A stretch of DNA of 64,000 bases. Origin: Texcoconibacillus texcoconensis. Its GTDB lineage: Bacteria; Bacillota; Bacilli; Bacillales; Salisediminibacteriaceae. The notes below the pieces were generated by a model. It made no database searches. It was given only the letters and a program-made list of their open reading frames with translations, and was not told the origin of the DNA. The stretch is taken from assembly GCF_014202575.1 (NCBI RefSeq), contig NZ_JACHHB010000006.1:124001-188000 (forward strand), in the 5' to 3' direction. Positions 57,926 through 64,000 of the stretch are shown in pieces. The first letter of the stretch is position 1. Each line of letters begins with the position of its first letter. The position numbers were made by a program, and so were the translations under genes.

Positions 57926-58282
57926 ATGGCTTTAACAATGTATCACTACCCTAAATGCGGGACGTGCCGAAAGGCGAAGAAATGGTTTGAAGATAACGAG
58001 GTCGATGTCAATCTCATACATATTGTTGAAGAGCCACCAGCAAAGGAAACATTAGAAGAACTTTTAGAAAAAAGTGGCTTAGAAGTGCGCAAGTTTTTTA
58101 ATACGAGTGGCAAAAAATATCGTGAACTTGGTATGAAAGATCGTGTGAAGACGGATTCAGAAGAAGAACTTCTTGATTTGCTTGCGTCTGATGGGATGCT
58201 GATAAAACGTCCGATTGTGACAGATGGTGATCAAGTGACGGTAGGTTTTAATGAAGAAACGTTCGAAAAAAAGTGGAAGTGA
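57926..58282 (+). CDS. Spx/ArsC (YusI-like) family thiol protein
   Basis: The 118-residue protein has a thioredoxin-like fold with a CGTC motif (YPKCGTCRKAKKWFE, Cys at residues 10 and 13) and the ArsC/Spx patterns FNTSGKKYRELGMKD and LIKRPIV near residue 90. It resembles YusI rather than Spx itself, which lacks this exact context. Its target is unknown. ATG 57926 fits AAGGAG best; longer frames to 57878 are rejected. It precedes gcvH as in B. subtilis. Confidence 0.88.
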   Translation: MALTMYHYPKCGTCRKAKKWFEDNEVDVNLIHIVEEPPAKETLEELLEKSGLEVRKFFNTSGKKYRELGMKDRVKTDSEEELLDLLASDGMLIKRPIVTDGDQVTVGFNEETFEKKWK

Positions 58283-58426
58283 GCCTTGTTTTTCCGACCT
58301 GAGTTGTAATAAGGTTGAATGGAAGATGTTTCATATCTACTTCAAATGGACAACAATGGTTATAGTCAGGGACAAGTTTTTCTTCCTAAACGACGTATAA
58401 GTTAATAAGAAAATGGAGGGTTATGG

Positions 58427-58810
58427 ATGAGTTTACCAAAAGACTTAAAGTATTCTAAAGAACACGAATGGGTGAAGCAAGAGGATGGCAAAGTTCGCAT
58501 CGGGATTACTGCTTTCGCTCAATCTGAGCTAGGTGATATTGTATTTGTAGAATTGCCAGAAGTTGGCGACACGATTGAGGCAGATGAGTCATTTGGCAGT
58601 GTGGAATCTGTTAAGACGGTTTCCGAATTGTATGCGCCAGTTAGTGGAAAAGTTGTTGAAGTGAATGATGAGCTTGAGGATTCACCTGAATTTGTCAATG
58701 AATCCCCTTACGAAAAGGCGTGGATGGTGGTTGTTGAGCCTTCCGATGCTAGTGAGATCGACAAGTTAATGTCTGCAGATGATTACGAAAAAATGATTCA
58801 AGAAGACTAA
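58427..58810 (+). CDS. gcvH: Glycine cleavage system H protein
   Basis: GcvH carries the lipoyl arm of the glycine cleavage system and in Bacillus also serves lipoate transfer to other enzyme complexes. The 127-residue protein has Lys63 in [15 protein letters not shown], the lipoylation site. Other gcv genes are absent here. GGAGGG precedes the ATG. A strong terminator follows. Confidence 0.97.
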   Translation: MSLPKDLKYSKEHEWVKQEDGKVRIGITAFAQSELGDIVFVELPEVGDTIEADESFGSVESVKTVSELYAPVSGKVVEVNDELEDSPEFVNESPYEKAWMVVVEPSDASEIDKLMSADDYEKMIQED

Positions 58811-58825
58811 TAACATAACGTGATG

Positions 58826-58892
58826 AGTCAAACGCTGAGTAGGTTGTGGGAATGATGGCGTCATTTCCCTGCTTAAGCGTTTGACTTTTTTT
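58826..58892 (+). terminator. Terminator of gcvH
   Basis: AGTCAAACGCT and AGCGTTTGACT form an 11-base stem, with an inner GGGAATGA/TCATTTCCC stem, followed by TTTTTTT. Confidence 0.92.
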
Positions 58893-58981
58893 ATGGTAAC
58901 CATTCCAGAAATGCCCTTTTAAGATGATGAATCAAAGGAGTGGAAACGGCAGAATTTAAAGGGGAAAGGAGGGGGATTTCT

Positions 58982-59194
58982 ATGGATGGTTTCAAGCAGG
59001 ATCAACAAATGCTCAAAAGTGAACGAAATGAAAAGAAAGAGCAAAAAGTTGATAACATTGAAGTGACAAACGAAGAAAAGATGTATGAGATGGCTGAGGA
59101 ATTTGAGGTTGATGGTGAAAAAGTTGAAGGCAAACAGGCTCGCCGTGAACATCCGAAAAGTTATGTTGATGGATGCGATATGGGTTGGTGCTAA
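58982..59194 (+). CDS. Small charged hypothetical protein with C-terminal Cys pair
   Basis: The function is unknown. The 70-residue protein is very rich in Glu and Lys in the first 60 residues, probably helical or disordered, and ends GCDMGWC. AAAGGAGGGGG seven bases before ATG 58982 is an excellent binding site, which supports a real gene. The frame to 58940 is an extension without a site. It lies between gcvH and a GTG-started SCP2-like gene. Confidence 0.6.
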   Translation: MDGFKQDQQMLKSERNEKKEQKVDNIEVTNEEKMYEMAEEFEVDGEKVEGKQARREHPKSYVDGCDMGWC

Positions 59195-59212
59195 AATACG
59201 AATGATTATTGA

Positions 59213-59240
59213 CATTCCCACCTGTGAGAAGGTGGGGATG
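59213..59240 (+). terminator. Hairpin after the small charged gene
   Basis: CATTCCCACC and GGTGGGGATG pair over nine positions with one T-G pair. TTTGATT follows. It may be a weak terminator. Confidence 0.5.
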
Positions 59241-59346
59241 TTTGATTGGAAACTGATAGCAATTTCACTGTATAAAAAGGATCTCTCCTTAAGGTGTCGA
59301 AATAAGTAAATAATAACTGACTTGTTAGATCCAGGGAGGGCCAATC

Positions 59347-59685
59347 GTGAAACGTGCGCTATCTTTATGGCAAGAAAGGGTGCAAAGAGCTGATCAACTT
59401 GATGAATTGAAATTGGTAGATGAAGTGGAATTTGTTTTAAGAGATGAGCAAGCGCAGGAAGTGTATACAGTGAAGGTGGATTCTTATAGTATACAAGTGA
59501 AAGATCATGACCAAAGAGAAACGGAAGCAGGTGTCGAGATTATCGGTGATCGGGAATCATTACTCGAACTGATTAATGGTGAATCTTGGCTATCGAAACA
59601 ACGGCGTACAAAAGAGGTCACTGTAACAGGGGCGTTACGGCAGCAATTAAAGGTTGAGGCATTATTATACATACCGGCATCGTGA
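59347..59685 (+). CDS. SCP2-like small protein
   Basis: The 112 residues show a hydrophobic-pocket pattern (VEFVLRDEQAQEVYTVKVDS, GDRESLLELINGE, EVTVTGALRQQLKVEALLY) like the SCP2 sterol-transfer fold used by small bacterial lipid-binding proteins. The assignment is tentative. The start is GTG 59347 behind GGAGGG. A role in fatty-acid handling would suit its position near the fad genes, but this is inference. Confidence 0.6.
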   Translation: MKRALSLWQERVQRADQLDELKLVDEVEFVLRDEQAQEVYTVKVDSYSIQVKDHDQRETEAGVEIIGDRESLLELINGESWLSKQRRTKEVTVTGALRQQLKVEALLYIPAS

Positions 59686-59712
59686 ATTTAGTGTTAAGTT
59701 GTCGACTTTTTG

Positions 59713-59741
59713 TTGACACGTTTTTTTCCTCATGCTATTAT
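59713..59741 (+). promoter_or_regulatory. Promoter of the second met operon
   Basis: TTGACA and TATTAT are 17 bases apart, 33 bases before the S-box. Spacing and boxes are the same as in the first met promoter. Confidence 0.85.
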
Positions 59742-59774
59742 TCAATTTAACTCATAAAACAATAAACATTGAAA

Positions 59775-59892
59775 CTCTTATTTAGAGAGGTGGAGGGACT
59801 GGCCCTATGAAGCCCGGCAACCACTCGCATACTTAATGTATGAGGGAAGGTGCCAAATCCTGCAAAGCTATAATGGCTTTGAAAGATGAGAG
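59775..59892 (+). ncRNA. SAM-I (S-box) riboswitch 2
   Basis: P1 pairs CTCTTAT with ATGAGAG. The core has AGAGAGGTGGAGGGA, GGCCCTATGAAGCCCGGCAA, AAGGTGCCAAATCC and GAAAGATGAGAG. The P3 arm (CTCGCATAC...GTATGAG) differs from S-box 1, so the two elements are not a recent copy. Confidence 0.97.
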
Positions 59893-59917
59893 GAAGGCGA
59901 TTTAAATCATTAAATTA

Positions 59918-59951
59918 AACCTTTCTACTCATATGGTAGAAAGGTTTTTTG
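59918..59951 (+). terminator. S-box 2 terminator
   Basis: AACCTTTCTAC and GTAGAAAGGTT pair perfectly and end in TTTTTT. It is the SAM-controlled switch terminator. Confidence 0.9.
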
Positions 59952-60052
59952 TATAAAAATGCTTTGAACGCAAAGAAATGACCATTATTGTTTAGCAAAA
60001 ATAAAAGGCAAAGAAGCACTGGTTTAATATAGAGAGAAAGGACGTACTCATT

Positions 60053-61078
60053 ATGATTTCACTTAATCAGCTTAAGAAGGTTTTCACCACGAAAGATGGA
60101 CCAGTGACAGCTGTTGATCATATCGACTTACAAGTTGCCGAAGGGCAAATTTATGGGATCATTGGTTATAGTGGCGCAGGGAAAAGTACATTAATTCGTT
60201 TATTAAACCGCCTTGAAGACCCATCAGGTGGAAATATACAAATTGCCGATTGGAAAATGGATCAACTATCGGAAAAAGAGCTGCGACAAGCACGTCAAGA
60301 AATAAGCATGATCTTTCAACATTTTAATTTACTTTGGTCTCGGACCGTTCGCGAAAATATTGCATTTCCACTGGAAATTGCAGGCGTTCCAAAAGAAGAG
60401 CGAATGGAACGAGTGGACGAGCTGATTGACCTTGTAGGTTTAAGTGGGCGTGGTGATTCTTACCCTTCCCAATTGAGTGGGGGGCAAAAGCAACGTGTTG
60501 GGATTGCACGTGCGCTAGCGAACAATCCGAAAGTATTGCTTTGTGATGAAGCAACATCTGCTCTTGATCCGAAAACGACTGATTCTATTCTTGAATTACT
60601 CGTTGATATTAATAAAAAGTTAGGTCTAACGATCATTTTGATCACGCACGAAATGCATGTGATTCGAAAAATTTGCCATCGTGTTGCTGTCATGGAAGAA
60701 GGAAAGATTGTTGAAGAAGGGGAGGTTCTTGAAGTCTTCCGCCGTCCGAAAGAAGCGATGACGAAAGAGTTTGTTAAACAAGTGACAGAGCCTGAGGAAA
60801 CACAAGAAGCGGCTGGAGAGTTGTTTACCGATACGGACAACCATATTGTTTATCAACTCACTTTTGTCGGTGGAGATGCGAAAAAACCACTCATCAACGA
60901 TGTCGTTAAAACCTTTGATGTAACAGTGAATATTTTACAAGGGAAAATATCACACACGCAGCACGGACCATATGGGTCATTATTTGTTGCAATGGAAGGC
61001 GAAGACAATGAAGTTTCAAAGGCGATCACCTTTACTCGTGAGCAAGGGGTAGAAGTGGAGGTGATCTACAATGATTGA
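60053..61078 (+). CDS. metN: Methionine ABC transporter ATP-binding protein 2
   Basis: The 341-residue protein has Walker A GYSGAGKST, signature LSGGQKQRVGIARAL, Walker B VLLCDEAT and a C-terminal NIL-like domain (ITYDVTVNILQG region). It clearly differs from MetN 1 (for example DLQVAEGQIYGIIGYSG against DVSFEVQKGDIYGVIGFSG), so it is not a recent duplicate. It overlaps metP by eight bases. Confidence 0.95.
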   Translation: MISLNQLKKVFTTKDGPVTAVDHIDLQVAEGQIYGIIGYSGAGKSTLIRLLNRLEDPSGGNIQIADWKMDQLSEKELRQARQEISMIFQHFNLLWSRTVRENIAFPLEIAGVPKEERMERVDELIDLVGLSGRGDSYPSQLSGGQKQRVGIARALANNPKVLLCDEATSALDPKTTDSILELLVDINKKLGLTIILITHEMHVIRKICHRVAVMEEGKIVEEGEVLEVFRRPKEAMTKEFVKQVTEPEETQEAAGELFTDTDNHIVYQLTFVGGDAKKPLINDVVKTFDVTVNILQGKISHTQHGPYGSLFVAMEGEDNEVSKAITFTREQGVEVEVIYND

Positions 61079-61739
61079 TTTCTTGTTTCCAAATGTGAAT
61101 TGGGAGTCTGTATTGTATGCGACATTAGAAACAATTTATATGTCTGTTGTCGCTGTAGCATTTACATTTTTGTTCGGCATTATGTTAGGACTTGTTTTGT
61201 TTTTAACAGACAAAGATAATCTTTGGGACAATCGAATATTAAAGGCAATTACAGCAGCATTTGTCAATACGTTTCGGTCTATTCCATTTATTATATTAAT
61301 CGTGTTATTAATTCCGTTTACCCAGTTGATTGTCGGATCATTTTTAGGTCCATCTGCAGCATTACCCGCACTAATTATCGGTGCTGCACCATTCTACGCA
61401 CGAATGGTGGAGATCGCTTTACGTGAGATTGATAAAGGCGTAATCGAAGCAGCTCGTTCAATGGGTGCTTCCAATCGTGAAATTATTTTCAAAGTATTGT
61501 TGCCAGAATCCATGCCTGCACTCGTTTCGGGTATTACCGTTACATCGATTGCTTTAGTGAGTTATACGGCAATGGCAGGGGTTATCGGTGCTGGTGGGCT
61601 TGGAGACTTAGCGTACCGGGTTGGGTTCCAACGCCGTGATGATGATGTTACGTTAATTGCAACGATTGTGATCTTACTGATCGTCTTTGCTTTTCAGTAT
61701 CTTGGCGATCGTATTTCACATAAATTAGACAAGCGATAA
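61071..61739 (+). CDS. metP: Methionine ABC transporter permease 2
   Basis: The 222 residues form five membrane segments with the permease loop EIDKGVIEAARSMGASNREII and GAGGLGDLAYRVGFQ. GGAGGTGATC inside metN sets the ATG at 61071. It is the partner of the second MetN and MetQ. Confidence 0.95.
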   Translation: MIDFLFPNVNWESVLYATLETIYMSVVAVAFTFLFGIMLGLVLFLTDKDNLWDNRILKAITAAFVNTFRSIPFIILIVLLIPFTQLIVGSFLGPSAALPALIIGAAPFYARMVEIALREIDKGVIEAARSMGASNREIIFKVLLPESMPALVSGITVTSIALVSYTAMAGVIGAGGLGDLAYRVGFQRRDDDVTLIATIVILLIVFAFQYLGDRISHKLDKR

Positions 61740-61765
61740 GCATAAAAAAACAGGGGGGTATTATG

Positions 61766-62575
61766 ATGAAAAAATTAGCTTTAGGTGTTGTCAGTACGGT
61801 AGCAGTGTCAGGATTAGTCGCATGTGGTGGAGCAGATGAGGATGTATTAAGTGTCGGTGCTACAAACGTCCCTCACGCAGAAGTTTTGGAGTTTGCTGAG
61901 CCGATTCTTGAAGAAGAAGGGATTCGCTTAAACATTCAAACGTTCAATGATTACGCATTACCGAATATGGCTTTAGTAGAAGAAGAAATTGATGCAAACT
62001 ACTTCCAACATATTCCGTTTTTCGAGTCTGAAATTGAATCAGAAGGTTATGACATTGTCAATGAAGGTGGAATTCACCTTGAACCAATCGGTCTTTATTC
62101 CCAAGACCATGATAGCTTAGATGACTTACCAGAAGGTGCGGACGTGATTATGAGTGATTCAGTTGCGGATCAAGGCCGTATTTTAATGTTACTTGAAGAA
62201 GAGGGACTCCTTACACTAGCTGAAGGTGCAGGGATTGATGCGACAATTGAAGATATCGAGGAAAACCCATTGGACCTTCAGTTCCAAGATAATGTTTCAG
62301 CAGACATGCTCCCACAAGCTTATGAAAACAATGAAGGAGACCTGGTTGTCATCAACTCAAACTTCGCCCTTGATGCAGGTCTAAACCCACTGGAGGATTC
62401 GATTTCTATTGAACCAGCGGATGAAGATAACCCATACGTGAATATTATCGCAGTAAGAGGTGAAGATGAAGGGTCAGAAGACATTGCTACACTCATCGAT
62501 GTTCTTCGTTCAGAAGAAGTGCAAGAATTTATTATTGAAGAATACGATGGGGCTGTTGTTCCTGTAGAAGAATAA
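61766..62575 (+). CDS. metQ: Methionine-binding lipoprotein 2
   Basis: The 269-residue precursor has the lipobox LVACGG and the MetQ motifs TNVPHAEVLEFAEPILEEEG, QTFNDYALPNMALVEEEIDANYFQH and INSNFALDAGLNP. It keeps the conserved NVPHAE start motif that the first MetQ has lost (VNGSGIPLWED there), so the two may differ in ligand. ATG 61766 lies seven bases after GGGGGG. A terminator follows. Confidence 0.94.
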   Translation: MKKLALGVVSTVAVSGLVACGGADEDVLSVGATNVPHAEVLEFAEPILEEEGIRLNIQTFNDYALPNMALVEEEIDANYFQHIPFFESEIESEGYDIVNEGGIHLEPIGLYSQDHDSLDDLPEGADVIMSDSVADQGRILMLLEEEGLLTLAEGAGIDATIEDIEENPLDLQFQDNVSADMLPQAYENNEGDLVVINSNFALDAGLNPLEDSISIEPADEDNPYVNIIAVRGEDEGSEDIATLIDVLRSEEVQEFIIEEYDGAVVPVEE

Positions 62576-62604
62576 ATAATAAATGAATCGACAAAAATGT
62601 GAGG

Positions 62605-62634
62605 CCAGTTCTTTATTAGGAAGGACTGGTTTTT
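62605..62634 (+). terminator. Terminator of the second met operon
   Basis: CCAGTTCTT and AAGGACTGG pair with one G-T and end in TTTTT. Confidence 0.88.
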
Positions 62635-62726
62635 CTATGTCGTTTTATATTTGTTTTTGTCGTATATTCAATGGTCGATTCGCCATACTAAAAGAGAATG
62701 ATACATATTAAGAACGGAGGGGTTAC

Positions 62727-63104
62727 ATGGAACATTCGCAATCAAACGAGCATCGGTCAACCATTCAACAAGCTTTACACGACTATAAAGAAGGATTGGG
62801 TCACTTTCGAGAGGAAATGCCTGAAATTGCGCATAAGTATGTAGACTTTACAGAAGCATGCTTTGCTGAAGGGAAATTATCGAAAAAGGACAAACAATTG
62901 ATTGCCTTAGGTATTAGTATTTACGCTCAGGATGAATATTGTATTATTTATCATACGAAAGGATGTCTTGATGAAGGGTGCGACCGTGAAGAAATTTTAG
63001 AGTTAGTATCAGTTACAGGTGCCTTTGGTGGAGGCGCAGCACTCAGTCAAGCGTTCACACTCGTCCATGAATGCGTCGATGAATTTGGAGGACAAGTTCA
63101 TTAA
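62727..63104 (+). CDS. Carboxymuconolactone decarboxylase family protein
   Basis: The 125-residue protein has the CMD/AhpD fold pattern: LSKKDKQLIALGISIYAQDEYCIIYHTKGCL and a C-terminal GAFGGGAAL helix. AhpD proteins use a CxxC; here a single Cys precedes His (YCIIYH), with another Cys five residues later, so peroxidase chemistry is not assured. GGAGGGG precedes the ATG. Its role is unknown. Confidence 0.82.
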   Translation: MEHSQSNEHRSTIQQALHDYKEGLGHFREEMPEIAHKYVDFTEACFAEGKLSKKDKQLIALGISIYAQDEYCIIYHTKGCLDEGCDREEILELVSVTGAFGGGAALSQAFTLVHECVDEFGGQVH

Positions 63105-63130
63105 TACATTTCGTACGTCATACAAAGCGT

Positions 63131-63157
63131 AATCTCTAGAGATTAGAGGAGATTTTT
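63131..63157 (+). terminator. Terminator after the CMD-family gene
   Basis: AATCTC and GGAGATT arms run into TTTTT. The region also contains the perfect palindrome AATCTCTAGAGATT. Confidence 0.6.
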
Positions 63158-63344
63158 GCAATACGTGGGGTAAGGGAACCTCACAATATCTCACCCGTAT
63201 TTGTTAGGAAATATAAGAATCAATCCTTGTTGGTAAGATTGTGAGTAAATGTTACGATAATGGATGTAAAAGCTGACCGAATGCTATCCCAAGGGTTCTG
63301 GTACCGGGTAAAACAGCTGTTGAACCCACGCATGAAAGGTCAAA

Positions 63345-63557
63345 ATGAATTCCAGAAAGGATTGGTTTATTATTAACCAGATCGAAACCAACTATACCGG
63401 CGAAATGGAGAAAGCAATGTACCAGTCATACGGTTTTGGCTATGAAGAATACAACCGAAACCTCAATAACCGTATGAAAGTAGAAGCTGAACGTGAGCGG
63501 AACTATCGCCGAAGTGTTGAGATCGTGGCAAGTCACCAAAATCAGGTGCGCCCGTAA
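63345..63557 (+). CDS. Small hypothetical protein
   Basis: The 70-residue protein is not recognised. It is polar and helical, with an aromatic centre (AMYQSYGFGYEEYNRNL) and a basic tail (RERNYRRS). Its binding site (AAAGGTC) is weak. A hairpin of GGGTTC (63293) with GAACCC (63327) encloses the small palindromes GGTACC and AACAGCTGTT just upstream. A strong terminator behind supports it as a transcribed gene. Confidence 0.5.
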   Translation: MNSRKDWFIINQIETNYTGEMEKAMYQSYGFGYEEYNRNLNNRMKVEAERERNYRRSVEIVASHQNQVRP

Positions 63558-63609
63558 CTGGAAAAGACAAATAATCGCTTTATACTTGATATTAGAAGAG
63601 AATCAAGGG

Positions 63610-63644
63610 AGACCAGCATGATCATCATGCTGGTCTGTTTTTCT
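63610..63644 (+). terminator. Terminator after the small hypothetical gene
   Basis: AGACCAGCATGAT and ATCATGCTGGTCT form a 13-base stem and end in TTTTT. Confidence 0.92.
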
Positions 63645-63751
63645 GTGTTTAAACAGGAGGTTAATTGAGAATTGATATCACTATTTGATAATCAGCACAG
63701 GTATTTTGATATGTTTAACCTAGATAAATTTGTGAAAAGAGCGTAGAATCA

Positions 63752-63895
63752 ATGGTGAAACTGGACGATTTTGTACATAACTTTATGGATTCAAACAATG
63801 TACTTGAGAAAAATTTGGATAGCAAGTATGATGAAAACCATACATCACATACTAACAAAAATAGGTTCAGACGCATTAGGGGATATATTAAATAA
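63752..63895 (+). CDS. Possible 47-residue ORF
   Basis: ATG 63752 opens a polar 47-codon frame (MVKLDDFVHNFMDSNNVLEK start) without a clear ribosome binding site. A shorter frame just upstream (63710-63745) encodes MFNLDKFVKRA, which resembles its start, so this may be a decayed repeat or pseudogene. The last 350 bases of the window, AT-rich, show nothing else with support. Confidence 0.25.
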   Translation: MVKLDDFVHNFMDSNNVLEKNLDSKYDENHTSHTNKNRFRRIRGYIK

Positions 63896-64000
63896 AAATG
63901 TATAAAAAACAAAATTTGTGTAGTGTTTTCCTTGAAGAAAAAGAGAAGATGTTTTAAGATTATAATGAGAATAAACTGAGAATGGTAAGTGAGATATCAA

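Noticed and set aside
58919-59344. 141-codon minus-strand ORF over the small charged gene
   Set aside because: Phe/Leu/Ser-rich antisense of A-rich coding sequence, no binding site.

Overview
The window reads as chromosome of a spore-forming Bacillaceae bacterium, probably alkaliphilic or halo-alkaliphilic. The evidence is moderately low GC, strong AGGAGG-type ribosome binding sites, and a Bacillus-type gene set (CggR-controlled glycolytic operon, sigL-type rpoN, secG-est-rnr-smpB-ssrA block, S-box and TPP riboswitches, CotF-like coat genes). Extracytoplasmic proteins are unusually rich in Asp and Glu. There are no phage genes, no intact transposase and no CRISPR array.

Regions. 1-10300: clpP with a CtsR box over its promoter; sigma-54 gene with a perfect cre site upstream; small glutaredoxin-like gene; cggR-gapA-pgk-tpiA-gpmI-eno behind a complete two-part CggR operator. 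10300-15300: secG, est, rnr, smpB and tmRNA (tag GNQEENFAVAA). 15500-20700: NADP-type glutamate dehydrogenase, an aromatic-acid-exporter-like membrane protein, modA-modB without modC, and a YihY/BrkB protein. 20731-21064: two abutting copies of a structured dispersed repeat. 21140-22917: an unknown lipoprotein convergent with a DUF192 gene. 23181-30248: a complete monoderm-type Tad/Flp pilus locus. 30277-33916: a tungsten/molybdopterin aldehyde ferredoxin oxidoreductase with MoeB, MoaD and a small partner that, like MoaD, ends in Gly-Gly. 34068-35516: a TVP38-family membrane protein and a methyltransferase.

35684-42545 is the most unusual part. A secreted, coiled-coil, TolC-like protein is followed by a lipoprotein HlyD-type adaptor, an RND transporter of the SwrC/HAE1 type and a TetR regulator. 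Two matching palindromic operators (GACYGACYAGTCRGTC) stand before the first two genes. This looks like a self-regulated tripartite-style efflux machine in a cell without an outer membrane.

42550-45187 is a TPP-riboswitch thiM-thiD-thiE operon. 45300-46500 holds a small lipoprotein gene and a stretch with a degenerate dispersed repeat and an IS605-like hairpin, followed by an AbrB-family membrane protein. 47670-63100 resembles the yus region of B. subtilis: metNPQ with an S-box, an ICMT-like methyltransferase, two CotF-like genes, fadN-fadA-fadE behind a FadR box, an Spx/ArsC-like protein, gcvH, and a second S-box-metNPQ operon. The last kilobase has short unassigned ORFs.

Functional themes are central glycolysis with its own feedback repressor, protein quality control (ClpP, RNase R, SmpB, tmRNA), methionine and thiamine economy through RNA switches, fatty-acid beta-oxidation, surface pili, and efflux. 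Gene starts were chosen from the ribosome binding sites and family comparisons from memory. No searches were run.
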